Source: Antarcticimicrobium luteum
GTDB taxonomy: Bacteria; Pseudomonadota; Alphaproteobacteria; Rhodobacterales; Rhodobacteraceae
NCBI RefSeq assembly: GCF_004358185.1
Contig: NZ_SMUV01000074.1
Location: 124,001 to 188,000, forward strand
Length of the DNA: 64,000 bases
Reading direction: 5' to 3'
Below, one piece after another: positions 34,671-43,926 of the stretch; position 1 is the stretch's first letter; every line of letters begins with the position of its first letter. The notes beneath the pieces were generated by a model. That model saw only the letters and a list, made by a program, of their open reading frames with translations, ran no database searches and was not told where the DNA came from. Both the position numbers and the translations under genes were made by a program.

Positions 34671-35515
34671 CCGACGCGACTGCAACCCAGGCCGGGGCGA
34701 AAGCCCCGGCCGTCACCCGAAAACCGGCGAACCCCGGGGGACCGCGCATGGACCACCGCCTGAAAACAACCGTCGCAAGCCTTGGCCTGCTGGCCCTGGT
34801 CCTGCTGGCCTGGCAATACCTGCCGACGGCGCTGGACGTGCCCAAGTACATCATCCCGACGCTGACCGACTGCCTGTTCGAACTCAAGCGCATGTGGCTC
34901 TACGACGGGCTCACCGCGCATACGCTGTCCACGGCGCTGTACACCCTGCTGGGATTTGCCATCGGCAGCCTGCTGGGCGCCACGCTGGGCTATCTGCTGG
35001 GCATGTCGGCGTTCTGGGAAAAGGTGCTCTCGCCCTATATTCTGGCGCTGCAGATCGCGCCCAAGGTCGCCTTCGCCCCGCTCTTCATCATGTGGTTCGG
35101 TTACAACTCGGTGCCGAAGCTGCTGGTGACGGTTCTGATCGTGTTCTTTCCGGTGCTGGTCAACGTGCTGCAGGCGATGCGCACCGTCGACCGCGACCTG
35201 ATCAACCTCGCCCGCGCCTATAGCCTCAGCCGTCTGGGCATCTTCTGGAAGATCGAGATGCCCTCGACCCTGCCCAACCTGATGGCCGGTCTGCGCATCG
35301 CCTCGACCCTGGCGGTGATCGGCGTGACCGTCGGCGAGCTGGTCGGCGGCAACACCGGGCTGGGGTATCTCATTTCCTACGGCGGCGGCCAGGCGAATGC
35401 CGCGATGGTCTTCAACGCCATCGTCCTGCTGACCGTGATCGGTTTCGTCCTCTACAGCGCGCTGGTGCGCATCGAGGACCGCGTATTGCACTACCTGCCC
35501 AAGGCCCATGGCTAG
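34667..35515 (+). CDS. ABC transporter permease (NitT/TauT family)
   Basis: 282 residues with about six membrane segments. The BPD permease EAA loop is visible around VDRDLINLARAYSLSRLGIFWKIEMPSTLPNLMAGLRIA. The N-terminal ~27 residues are soluble and Ala/Pro-rich; translation could alternatively begin at MDHRLKTT. Completes the three-gene importer that feeds the downstream catabolic enzymes. Confidence 0.93.
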   Translation: MTDATATQAGAKAPAVTRKPANPGGPRMDHRLKTTVASLGLLALVLLAWQYLPTALDVPKYIIPTLTDCLFELKRMWLYDGLTAHTLSTALYTLLGFAIGSLLGATLGYLLGMSAFWEKVLSPYILALQIAPKVAFAPLFIMWFGYNSVPKLLVTVLIVFFPVLVNVLQAMRTVDRDLINLARAYSLSRLGIFWKIEMPSTLPNLMAGLRIASTLAVIGVTVGELVGGNTGLGYLISYGGGQANAAMVFNAIVLLTVIGFVLYSALVRIEDRVLHYLPKAHG

Positions 35516-35548
35516 GCCCGGCGGATGACCCAAAAGGGAGATCAAGAA

Positions 35549-36595
35549 ATGACTGCCATCGACAAGAAAACCCTGATCGAAAAACGGGTGAACGAGGGCC
35601 TGCGCGGCCAGTGGTACCCGATCTGCAAATCGGTCGAGGTCAAGACCAGCCGCCCCTATGGCACCCGGCTGCTGGGCGAAAAGATCGTGCTGTGGCGCGA
35701 CGGCGCCGGCAAGCTGCGCTGCATCGAGGATTTCTGCCCGCACCGCGGTGCGCCGCTGAGCTATGGCGAGATCCACGAGGGCAACATCGGCTGCCGCTAT
35801 CACGGGGTGGTCGTCGATGGCGACGGCGTCGTGGTGCGGGTGCCGGCCATGCCCGAATGCGCCCTGGAGGGACGCAAGGCGCTGACATCCTATGCGGTGA
35901 CCGAGACCAACGACGCGGTCTTTGTCTATATCCCCTCGGTCGATCAGCCCGAGCCGCCGGAACTGGTGATGCCCGACGTGATGGACGACGACGCCTGGGC
36001 GGGGTTCCTGTGCACCTCGGTGTGGGAGGCGAACTATCGCTATGCGCTCGACAACCTGGCCGACCCGATGCACGGCTGCTACCTGCATGCCGAAAGCTTC
36101 ACGCTGGCCTTTGGATCCAAGCAGGATCTGATGAAGCTCGACAAGACCGAGCATGGCTTTCGCATCGAGCGCGTGGGCCAGACCGGCGCGAATTTCGACT
36201 GGACCGAGTTCGAGGTCTATCCGGGCGACATGTTCTGTTTCCTCGAAATCCCCTATCCGGCGGCGGCGGGCCCGGGCGGGGTGTTCCGCATCATCGGCTT
36301 TGCGACGCCGATGGATGAGCACACCACCAAGGTGTTCTTCTGGCGGATGCGCCAGGTCGAGGGGCTGGCCCGCGAAAGCTGGCGGTTCCTCTATCGCGCC
36401 AAGATGGAAAAGACCCATTGGGACGTGCTGGAGCAGGACCGGGTGATGCTGGAAGGCATGCCCGACGATGCCCGCAAGCGCGAGATGCTGTATCAGCATG
36501 ACCTCGGCGTCAGCCGCATCCGCCAGGTGCTGACCCGCGCCGCCAAGGCGCAGATCGAGGCTGAGCTGAAACAGCAAACGGTCGCGGCGGAGTGA
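35549..36595 (+). CDS. Rieske non-heme iron oxygenase, oxygenase component
   Basis: 348 residues from MTAIDKKTLI, with GGGAG eight bases upstream; an earlier ATG was rejected. The [2Fe-2S] Rieske site is C63-P-H65 and C82-R-Y-H85. The mononuclear iron site is in DNLADPMHGCYLH, with H175 and H180 and the bridging Asp172. One-subunit oxygenases of the phthalate/vanillate-demethylase type have this length. It should hydroxylate or demethylate the imported aromatic substrate, using electrons from the flavoprotein and flavodoxin encoded at the operon end. Confidence 0.93.
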   Translation: MTAIDKKTLIEKRVNEGLRGQWYPICKSVEVKTSRPYGTRLLGEKIVLWRDGAGKLRCIEDFCPHRGAPLSYGEIHEGNIGCRYHGVVVDGDGVVVRVPAMPECALEGRKALTSYAVTETNDAVFVYIPSVDQPEPPELVMPDVMDDDAWAGFLCTSVWEANYRYALDNLADPMHGCYLHAESFTLAFGSKQDLMKLDKTEHGFRIERVGQTGANFDWTEFEVYPGDMFCFLEIPYPAAAGPGGVFRIIGFATPMDEHTTKVFFWRMRQVEGLARESWRFLYRAKMEKTHWDVLEQDRVMLEGMPDDARKREMLYQHDLGVSRIRQVLTRAAKAQIEAELKQQTVAAE

Positions 36596-36597
36596 GC

Positions 36598-37335
36598 ATG
36601 CTGAACGACCGGCATATCCTGCTGACCGGCGCGGCGCGGGGTCTGGGGGCGGAGATCGCCCGCGGCCTCGCCGCCCAGGGCGCGCGGCTGATCCTGGCCG
36701 ATGTCGCCGAGGACGAGGGGCGCGCAACCGCGGCCGAGGTCGGGGCGGCGTTTCTGCCCGTCGATCTGGGCGATCCGGCGGCGATCGCGGCGCTGGGGGC
36801 GGCGGTCGCCGAGCGGACCGGCGGCGGGCTGCACGGGCTGGTGAACAACGGCGCCATCGCCACCGGCATCGGCGGCATCGGCTTCGAAGACATCGACATC
36901 GACACCTGGGATCTGGTGCAGCGCGTCAACGTTCGCGGCACCTGGCTGATGACTCGGGCCTGCGCGCCAATGCTGCGCGCCAGCGGCTCGGGGCGGGTGG
37001 TCAACGTCGCCTCGGACACCGCGCTCTGGGGCGCGCCGAACCTACTGTCCTATACCGCCAGCAAGGGCGCGGTGATGGCGATGACCCGGTCGCTGGCCCG
37101 CGAACTGGGACCGGACCGGGTCGGCGTGACCGCCGTGGCGCCGGGGATTCTGACCACCGAGAGCACCGAATACGTCCCAGAGGCGCGCCACCGCCTTTAT
37201 TCCGAGGGCCGCGCGGTGCCGGGGCCGCAGGGGCCGGGCGAGATCACCGATGTGATCGCCTTCCTGCTGAGCGAGGGGGCCTTGGCGCTGACCGGGCAGG
37301 TGTTGCCGGTCAACAACGGCTTTGTGTTCAAATGA
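36598..37335 (+). CDS. Short-chain dehydrogenase/reductase
   Basis: 245 residues from ATG 36598; a GTG two codons earlier overlaps the oxygenase stop and is an alternative. NAD(P) motif TGAARGLGAEIA, structural NNGA, catalytic S139, Y152 and K156 (SYTASKG). Placed directly after the Rieske oxygenase and before the extradiol dioxygenase, it fits the role of a cis-dihydrodiol dehydrogenase that rearomatises the ring to a catechol. Overlaps the hydrolase start as ATGA. Confidence 0.9.
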   Translation: MLNDRHILLTGAARGLGAEIARGLAAQGARLILADVAEDEGRATAAEVGAAFLPVDLGDPAAIAALGAAVAERTGGGLHGLVNNGAIATGIGGIGFEDIDIDTWDLVQRVNVRGTWLMTRACAPMLRASGSGRVVNVASDTALWGAPNLLSYTASKGAVMAMTRSLARELGPDRVGVTAVAPGILTTESTEYVPEARHRLYSEGRAVPGPQGPGEITDVIAFLLSEGALALTGQVLPVNNGFVFK

Positions 37336-38144
37336 CCGGCTGGCAGACCCATAGCGCGGTCGGGATCGAGTATCTCGAACGCCCCGGCGAAGGGCCGGCG
37401 CTGGTGCTGCTGCACGGGATCGGTTCTCAGGCGGCCTCGTTCACGCCGCTGCTGCCGTTCCTGGCGCCAGAGCTGCGGGTGATCGCCTGGAACGCGCCGG
37501 GCTACGGCGGTTCCGACCCGCTGGCGCAGGACTGGCCGGTGGCCGCCGATTATTCCCGCGCGCTGGAGCGGTTTCTGGATGCGCTGGCCCTGCCCCGGGT
37601 GATGCTGCTGGGTCATTCGCTGGGTGCGCTGATGGCGGCAAGCTTTGCCGCCGCCCGGCGCGAGCGGGTGGCGCGACTGACCCTCGCCGCGCCGGCGCTG
37701 GGCCATGGGGTGCCGCGCGGCGGTCAGTTGAGTTCGGCGGCGCAATCGCGCATCGACGATCTGGAGCGGCTGGGCGCCGCGGCGCTGGCCGAGGCCCGCG
37801 CCGCACGGCTGGTCCACGCGCCCGAGCAGAACCCCGAGGCGCTGGAGCTGGTCCGTGCCGGCATGTCCCGGGTCACCCTGCCCGGCTATGGCCAGGCGGC
37901 GCGGATGCTGGCCTCGGGGCGGCTGCTGGACGATGCCGAGCGGCTGTCGGTGCCCACCGATGTGATCGTCGGCGCCGAGGACCGGGTGACGCCCCCCGAC
38001 GGCGCCCGCCGCGCCCATGACGCCCTGCGCGCCGCCGCCCGCGGGCGCTTCACCCTGCTGCCCGAGGCCGGGCACGCCCTTTATCAACAGGCCCCGGCCC
38101 GGTTCGCCGCCGCGCTGGAGCTGACACCCGAACCCGCGGCGTGA
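37332..38144 (+). CDS. Alpha/beta hydrolase, possible meta-cleavage product hydrolase
   Basis: 270 residues. Oxyanion region LLHGIGSQAASF, nucleophile S96 in GHSLG, later Asp in VGAEDRVTPP and His in PEAGHALYQ. This is the BphD/MhpC/PcaD-type fold. Its position next to the extradiol dioxygenase suggests it breaks the C-C bond of the ring-fission product. The start overlaps the preceding SDR stop as ATGA. An enol-lactone hydrolase role is the main alternative. Confidence 0.88.
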   Translation: MTGWQTHSAVGIEYLERPGEGPALVLLHGIGSQAASFTPLLPFLAPELRVIAWNAPGYGGSDPLAQDWPVAADYSRALERFLDALALPRVMLLGHSLGALMAASFAAARRERVARLTLAAPALGHGVPRGGQLSSAAQSRIDDLERLGAAALAEARAARLVHAPEQNPEALELVRAGMSRVTLPGYGQAARMLASGRLLDDAERLSVPTDVIVGAEDRVTPPDGARRAHDALRAAARGRFTLLPEAGHALYQQAPARFAAALELTPEPAA

Positions 38145-38171
38145 CGCGCGGGAACCGGAGGAGACAACAGG

Positions 38172-39104
38172 ATGACCGAGACCATACGAACAGGGGGCCT
38201 GCGCGGCATCATGATGCGCGGCCCCGGCCTGCCTGACACCCTGCCCTTTTACCAGGACATGTGGGGGCTGAAACTGGCGCACAGGACCGACGGCACCGCC
38301 TATCTGCGCGGCACCGGGACCGAACCCTTTCTCTACGGGCTGACCGAGGGGGATGTCTTTGGCATCGAATATGTCCATTTCTCGATGCCCGACCGGGCCT
38401 CGATGGATGCGCTGCACGCGCAGGCCATGGCGCGCGGCGCCGATGTGCTGGGCGCGCCGGCGGAGTTCGACGACTGGCCCGGCGGCTATGGCTTCGAGCT
38501 GCTCGATCCCGACAACCGCCGCCTGCGGTTCCGTACCGACGCCCGCGCGCTCGACGCCGAACGCGAATGGGCGATGCCGCGCAAGGTCAGCCATGTGGTG
38601 CTGAACACGCCGGACATGGAGGGCGTGCAAAGCTTTTACGAGGAGGTTCTGGGGTTTCGGGTGTCGGACTATTCCGCCGACCAGATGGTGTTCCTGCGCT
38701 GCTCGTCCGATCACCATGCCATCGCGCTGGTGCGCGCCCATTATCCCAGCGTCAACCACGTCGCCTTCGAGCTGCCCTCGATCGACGAGTTCATGCGCTC
38801 GATCGGGCGGATGAAGCAGAAGGGGCATGTGCCCACCTGGGGGCCGGGCCGTCACGGGCCGGGCAACAACCCGTTCGCCTATTTCGTCTCGCCCTCGGGG
38901 TTCGTGATCGAGTTCACCTCGGAGGTGCAGCAGATCGACGAGGTCACCCACGAGGCGCAGGTCTGGCCGCGCGACGTGCCGGAAAAAATGGATCTGTGGA
39001 TGACCGCCGGTCAGCCGACCCCGGCGCAGCGCGCGGTGATGCAGGGGCGGCCCGATCCGGGCTTTGCCGAATTGCGCAAGGCCAACCGGGGGGCGGCGGA
39101 ATGA
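38172..39104 (+). CDS. Type I extradiol dioxygenase (VOC superfamily)
   Basis: 310 residues with GGAGGAGA before the ATG. Two VOC modules; the C-terminal one has the three metal ligands H141 (SHVVLN), H196 (NHVAFE) and E247 (IEFTSE), as in BphC-type catechol dioxygenases, and a GPGRHGPGNN segment near the active site. Predicted to open a catecholic ring next to the hydroxyls. The N-terminal module keeps the fold but not the full metal set, which is normal in this family. Confidence 0.9.
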   Translation: MTETIRTGGLRGIMMRGPGLPDTLPFYQDMWGLKLAHRTDGTAYLRGTGTEPFLYGLTEGDVFGIEYVHFSMPDRASMDALHAQAMARGADVLGAPAEFDDWPGGYGFELLDPDNRRLRFRTDARALDAEREWAMPRKVSHVVLNTPDMEGVQSFYEEVLGFRVSDYSADQMVFLRCSSDHHAIALVRAHYPSVNHVAFELPSIDEFMRSIGRMKQKGHVPTWGPGRHGPGNNPFAYFVSPSGFVIEFTSEVQQIDEVTHEAQVWPRDVPEKMDLWMTAGQPTPAQRAVMQGRPDPGFAELRKANRGAAE

Positions 39105-39889
39105 ACCTCGGCTATGACAACGCGGTCGCCGTGGTCACCGGGGGCTCCTCGGGGATCGGGCTGGCCACGGTGCGGGTGCTGCTGGGTGCGGGCGCCAAGG
39201 TGGCGCTCTGCGCGCGCAACGAATCCCGGCTGGAGGATGTCGCCGGGGTGCTGCGCCGCGACTTTGGCGGGGATAGGGTGCTGACCGACGCCTTTTCGGT
39301 GCTGGACGAGGCGGCGGTCAACGCCTTCGCCGACAAGGTGCGCGACACCTTCGGGCGCTGCGATCTTCTGGTGAACAACGCCGGTCAGGGCCGGCAGTCG
39401 ACCTTTGCCGACACCACCAACCAGGACTGGCGCGAGGAATACGAGCTGAAGATCTTCAGCCAGGTGCTGCCGATCCGCGCCTTTCTGCCGATGCTGAAGG
39501 AGGCGAGCGGCGCCATCGTCGCGGTGAACTCGCTGCTGGCCTACCAGCCGGAAAGCCACATGGTCTGTACCTCCTCTGCCCGGGCGGGGGTTCAGAACAT
39601 GCTGAAATCGCTGAGCCAGGAACTGGCCCCCGACGTGCGGGTGAACTCGGTCCTGATGGGGCTGATCGGCTCGGGCCAGTGGACCCGCCGGTTCGCCGCG
39701 CGCGAGGATCAGAGTGTCAGCCGCGAGGACTGGTATCGCGATCTGGCCCGGCGCAAGGGCATCCCGCTGGGCCGTCTGGGCGACGCCGAAGAGGCCGCCA
39801 ACGCCATCGCCTTTCTCGGCTCGCGCGCGGCCAGCTACATCACCGGCGCCCAGCTCGACGTATCGGGCGGGCTGAACCGGCACATTTAA
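39101..39889 (+). CDS. SDR-family protein lacking the catalytic Tyr and Lys
   Basis: 262 residues from ATG 39101, overlapping the dioxygenase stop as ATGA. The cofactor motif TGGSSGIGLA and NNAG are intact. Ser144 is present, but the positions 13 and 17 residues later, normally Tyr and Lys, are Thr157 and Arg161 (CTSSARAG). A subgroup of SDR proteins with a similar TSxARAG sequence is known. The protein may bind NAD(P) and act on a different chemistry, or be structural. In operon position it belongs to the ring-fission steps. Confidence 0.85.
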   Translation: MNLGYDNAVAVVTGGSSGIGLATVRVLLGAGAKVALCARNESRLEDVAGVLRRDFGGDRVLTDAFSVLDEAAVNAFADKVRDTFGRCDLLVNNAGQGRQSTFADTTNQDWREEYELKIFSQVLPIRAFLPMLKEASGAIVAVNSLLAYQPESHMVCTSSARAGVQNMLKSLSQELAPDVRVNSVLMGLIGSGQWTRRFAAREDQSVSREDWYRDLARRKGIPLGRLGDAEEAANAIAFLGSRAASYITGAQLDVSGGLNRHI

Positions 39890-39909
39890 GGACATTCAGG
39901 GACGTGGGC

Positions 39910-41586
39910 ATGAAATACGAACAGATCCAACAGGCCGCGACCGTCGGCGATTTCATCGCGGGGGCGCTGGCCGATATCGGAGTGACGACGATGTTCGGCG
40001 TCATCTCGATTCACAACATGCCGATCCTCGACGCGGTGGCGCGGCAGGGGCGCATCCGGTTCGTGCCGGCGCGCGGCGAGGCCGGCGCGATGAACATGGC
40101 CGACGCCTATGCCCGCGCCTCGGGCGGGCTGGGGGTGTGCCTCACCTCCACCGGCACGGCGGCGGGCAATGCGGCGGGCGCGCAGGCCGAGGCGCTGACT
40201 GCGGGCAGCCGGGTTCTGCACATCACCAGCCAGGTCGATACCAACCTTGCCGACCGCGACCGCGCGCCGATCCATGACGTGCCGAAACAGGCCGAGATGC
40301 TGCGCGGCATCTCAAAGGCGGTGTTCCGCATGTGGGACGCCAGCGGCGCCATCGGCACGCTGAACGCGGCCATCTCGGCCACGCTGTCCGCCCCCACAGG
40401 GCCGGTCAGCCTGGAAATTCCCGTCGATGTGCAGCGCAGTCCGGTCGCCTCGGCCGCCCGTCTGCATCCGGCCGCACCGGTGCTGCCGCGCGCCTCCGAC
40501 GCGATGATCGACGAGCTGGCCGGATACCTGCAGGCCGCCAAGCGCCCGCTGATCTGGCTGGGCGGCGGCGCGCGCGGGGCCGCTGCCGAGGCGGCCGAGC
40601 TGATGCGGCGCGGCGCCGGCGTGGTGACCTCGACCAACGGGCGCGGCGTGGTGTCCGAGGAGGAGCCGGCGACGCTGGGCGCCTTCAACATGGGCCCCGA
40701 GGCCGCCGCGCTCTACGACAGTTGCGACCTGATGCTTGTGGTCGGCTCGCGCCTGCGCGGCAACGAGACCCGCAACAACAAGCTGTCGCTGCCGCGCCCG
40801 CTGTTGCAGATCGACGCCGACGCGGGCCAGGGCGGGCGCAACTATCCGGTCGACGCCTTTGTCCATGGCGATGCCGCCGACACCCTGCGCCGGCTGCTGG
40901 ACCGGCTGCCGGAGAAGCTGGCGACCGACTCGAACCTGGGTTTCGACATCGCCCGCGCCCGGGCCGAGGCCGAGGGGCGGCTGCGCGATCAGCTTGGCCC
41001 CTATCGCGTGGTGGCCGATGCGCTGAGCGACAAGGTCTCGCAAGAGGGGCACATCTGGGTGCGCGACGTGACCATCTCGAACTCCACCTTTGGCAACCGC
41101 TATGTGCGCCTCACCGATCCGAAACAGGGTGTGCATGCGCTGGGCGGCGGCATCGGGCAGGGGGTGGCGATGGGGATCGGCGCGGCGCTGGCCTGCGCGC
41201 CGGACACAAGGGCGATCACCCTGCTGGGCGATGGCGGCACCATGCTGGGGCTGGCCGAGGCGATCACCGCCGTCGAGGAGAACGCGCCGCTGGTCTATGT
41301 GCTGATGAACGATCAGGCCTATGGCGTGATCCAGAATATCCAGGACGCGCAATATGACAGCCGCCGCCACTTCTCGGCGCTGCGCGTGCCCGAGTTCGGC
41401 ACCTTCTGCGCCGCCATCGGCCTGCCGCACCGCAAGGTGGCGGATGTGGCCGATTTCGCCGCCGCGCTGGACGCCGCGGTTGCCGCCGGAGGGCCGCAGC
41501 TGATCGAGGTGGACATGTGCGCCATCGGCCCGTTTTCCGAGGCCTTTGCCGGCCCGCCCGCCGGCGCGGCGCAGAAGGCGGAGTGA
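39910..41586 (+). CDS. Thiamine-diphosphate-dependent enzyme (acetolactate synthase/benzoylformate decarboxylase-like)
   Basis: 558 residues from MKYEQIQQAA. Catalytic Glu57 lies in ARGEAGA; the ThDP motif is GDGGTMLGLAEAITAVEENAPLVYVLMNDQ, that is, GDG to NDQ. No FAD domain features are obvious, favouring a 2-oxoacid decarboxylase over acetolactate synthase. In the operon it could decarboxylate a 2-oxoacid released by the hydrolase to an aldehyde for the aldehyde dehydrogenase encoded downstream. Confidence 0.88.
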   Translation: MKYEQIQQAATVGDFIAGALADIGVTTMFGVISIHNMPILDAVARQGRIRFVPARGEAGAMNMADAYARASGGLGVCLTSTGTAAGNAAGAQAEALTAGSRVLHITSQVDTNLADRDRAPIHDVPKQAEMLRGISKAVFRMWDASGAIGTLNAAISATLSAPTGPVSLEIPVDVQRSPVASAARLHPAAPVLPRASDAMIDELAGYLQAAKRPLIWLGGGARGAAAEAAELMRRGAGVVTSTNGRGVVSEEEPATLGAFNMGPEAAALYDSCDLMLVVGSRLRGNETRNNKLSLPRPLLQIDADAGQGGRNYPVDAFVHGDAADTLRRLLDRLPEKLATDSNLGFDIARARAEAEGRLRDQLGPYRVVADALSDKVSQEGHIWVRDVTISNSTFGNRYVRLTDPKQGVHALGGGIGQGVAMGIGAALACAPDTRAITLLGDGGTMLGLAEAITAVEENAPLVYVLMNDQAYGVIQNIQDAQYDSRRHFSALRVPEFGTFCAAIGLPHRKVADVADFAAALDAAVAAGGPQLIEVDMCAIGPFSEAFAGPPAGAAQKAE

Positions 41587-41590
41587 GCAA

Positions 41591-42421
41591 ATGCGGCTTG
41601 GCCTGATCGGATACGGCAATATCGCCGCGACCCTGCTGGGGCTGCTTGAGCGGACCGGCGTGCGCCCGGCGCATCTGGCGGTGCTGGCGCGGCCGGGCAG
41701 CGGCGCGACCGTGCGCGCCCGGATCGCGGCCGATGCCGCCGACGTTCCGGCGCTGGCCGGGGCGGCGACGGTGGTCGAGGATGCCGCCGGGCTGCTGGGC
41801 TGCGCGCCCGATCTGGTGGTGGAATGCGCCGGGCACGGCGGCGTCGCGGCGCATGTGCCCGCGATCCTGCGCGCCGGGGTGGACCTGGTCCTGGTCTCGG
41901 TCGGGGCGATGTCCGATGCGGCGCTGGAGGCCTCTCTGCGCGCCGCCGCGACCGAGGGCGGCGCCCGGATCATTCTGCCCGCCGGCGCGGTGGGCGGTAT
42001 CGACCTTCTGGCGGCGCTGGCGCCTGCGGGGGGGCTGGAGGTGATCTATCGCGGCAGCAAGCCGCCCCGCGCCTGGGCCGGAACCCCGGCCGAGGCGGCG
42101 CTGGATCTGGATACGCTCACCGAACGCAGGGTGTTCTTCCAAGGCAGCGCACGCGAGGCGGCGCGGGACTATCCCAAGAACGCCAATGTCGCCGCCACGC
42201 TGGCGCTGGCGGGCGCCGGGTTCGAGGCGACGCGGGTCGAGCTGATCGCCGACCCGGCGGCGGCGGGCAATATGCACAGCTACGAGGTGCGCTCGCCGGT
42301 GGCGAATTATCGGATGGAAATCGAAAACCTGCCCTCGGCGGGCAATGCGAAAACCAGCGTGTCCACGGTCTACTCGGTCTTGCGCGAGGTCCGGAACCGC
42401 ATGGCAGTGGTGGCAATATGA
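41591..42421 (+). CDS. Aspartate dehydrogenase-like protein (NadX family)
   Basis: 276 residues from ATG 41591. N-terminal Rossmann motif GLIGYGNIA, then DUF108 features: LPAGAVGGIDLLAAL, YRGSKPPRAWAGTP and the C-terminal NYRMEIENLPSAGNAKTS. NadX enzymes convert aspartate to iminoaspartate. Within a catabolic operon it may instead act on an amino or oxo acid intermediate, which would make the pathway substrate nitrogenous. Overlaps the aldehyde dehydrogenase start. Confidence 0.85.
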   Translation: MRLGLIGYGNIAATLLGLLERTGVRPAHLAVLARPGSGATVRARIAADAADVPALAGAATVVEDAAGLLGCAPDLVVECAGHGGVAAHVPAILRAGVDLVLVSVGAMSDAALEASLRAAATEGGARIILPAGAVGGIDLLAALAPAGGLEVIYRGSKPPRAWAGTPAEAALDLDTLTERRVFFQGSAREAARDYPKNANVAATLALAGAGFEATRVELIADPAAAGNMHSYEVRSPVANYRMEIENLPSAGNAKTSVSTVYSVLREVRNRMAVVAI

Positions 42422-43926
42422 CGGATATGAGCTTTGACGAAATGCCGGACGGCCGGCTTTTCCTTGCGGGCGAGTGGCAGGCCGGGACCGGGGATGAAAT
42501 CACCTCCGTGTTTCCCGCCGATGGCAGCGTCAACCGGGTGCTGCGTGGCGCCTCGCGCGCCGATGGGATCGAGGCGATCGCGCGGGCCGGGGCGGCGCAG
42601 GCCGATCCGGCCTGGCGCGGGCTGAAACCGCACGAACGGGCGCGATACCTTTATGCCATCGCCGACGGGATCGAGGCGAACATCGACCGCATCTCGCGCA
42701 TCCAAAGCCGAGACACCGGAAAGACGCTGCGCGAGACCGCGGCGCTGGCCGCCTCCGCCGCCGGCACCTTCCGCTATTTCGGCGCGGTGGCCGAGACGAT
42801 GGACGAGGATCTGACGGCCCAGCGCGGCACCGCGCTGACCCTGTCGGTGCATGAGCCGCTGGGGGTGGTGGCCGCGATCACGCCGTGGAATTCGCCGATC
42901 GCCTCGGATGCGCAAAAGGTCGCCCCGGCGCTGGCCGCAGGCAACGCGGTGATCCTCAAGCCCGCCTCCTGGTCGCCGCTGACCGCGCTGGAGCTGGCCC
43001 GTATCGTCGAGGCGGCGGGCCTGCCCAAGGGGCTGTTCTCGGTGCTGCCCGGCTCGGGGCGCGAGATCGGCAACCTGCTGGTCGAACATCCGGGCATCGC
43101 CAAGGTCAGCTTCACCGGCGGCACCACCACGGGGCGCGCCCTGGCGCGCAAGGCCGCCGACAAGCTGATGCCGGTCAGCCTGGAACTGGGCGGCAAATCC
43201 CCCACCATCGTCTTCGGGGACGCCGATATGGATCAGGCACTGGCCGGGATCCTGTTCGGCATCTTCTCATCTTCCGGGCAAAGCTGCATCGCCGGATCGC
43301 GGCTGTTCGTGCAGCGGGGGATCTACGACGAATTCGTCGCGCGGCTGGTGGCGGCGACCAAGCGGCTGAAGGTCGGCCACCCGTTCGACGCGGCGACCCA
43401 GGTGGCGCCGCTGATCCACATGGACCACCGGGCCGAGGTGGCCGATCACGTCGCCCGCGCGATCGCCGAGGGTGCCCAGCTTCTGTGCGGCGGTGCCGCC
43501 CCCGATGGCGATCTTTATGCCAAGGGCAGCTATTACCTGCCCACCATCCTCGCGGGCGTGAAGAACACCGACCGCATCTGCCGCGATGAGGTGTTCGGCC
43601 CGGTGCTGGTGGTGATGCCCTTCGAGGATGAGGAAGAGGTGATCGCGCTGTCGAACGACAACGACTATGGCCTCGCCTGCGGCATCTGGACCCGCGATTT
43701 CCCCAAGGCCTGGCGCGTCGGCCGGGCGGTGAACGCCGGCACCATCTGGCACAACACCTACAAGCAGTTCTCGATCTCCACCCCCTTCGGCGGCGAGGCC
43801 GACAGCGGTGTGGGCCGTGAAAAGGGCCGTCAGGGGCTGCGCGCCTATATGGCGCAGAAAAGCGTTTACACCGATCTCACCGGCCAGATGCATCCCTGGG
43901 CCGCCGCGACCGTGGAGGGGCTATGA
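42418..43926 (+). CDS. NAD(P)-dependent aldehyde dehydrogenase
   Basis: 502 residues. N158 (PWNSP), catalytic E256 (LELGGKSP) and nucleophile C290 (SSGQSC) are all present; C-terminal FGGEADSGVGREKG. Betaine-/aminomuconate-semialdehyde-type subgroup. Start overlaps the NadX-like stop as ATGA. Predicted to oxidise the aldehyde made by the ThDP enzyme. Confidence 0.93.
   Translation: MTDMSFDEMPDGRLFLAGEWQAGTGDEITSVFPADGSVNRVLRGASRADGIEAIARAGAAQADPAWRGLKPHERARYLYAIADGIEANIDRISRIQSRDTGKTLRETAALAASAAGTFRYFGAVAETMDEDLTAQRGTALTLSVHEPLGVVAAITPWNSPIASDAQKVAPALAAGNAVILKPASWSPLTALELARIVEAAGLPKGLFSVLPGSGREIGNLLVEHPGIAKVSFTGGTTTGRALARKAADKLMPVSLELGGKSPTIVFGDADMDQALAGILFGIFSSSGQSCIAGSRLFVQRGIYDEFVARLVAATKRLKVGHPFDAATQVAPLIHMDHRAEVADHVARAIAEGAQLLCGGAAPDGDLYAKGSYYLPTILAGVKNTDRICRDEVFGPVLVVMPFEDEEEVIALSNDNDYGLACGIWTRDFPKAWRVGRAVNAGTIWHNTYKQFSISTPFGGEADSGVGREKGRQGLRAYMAQKSVYTDLTGQMHPWAAATVEGL

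Noticed and set aside
36592-36597. GTG start for the SDR gene
   Set aside because: GTG 36592 overlaps the oxygenase stop but ATG 36598 has GGAG at a better distance; kept as an alternative.
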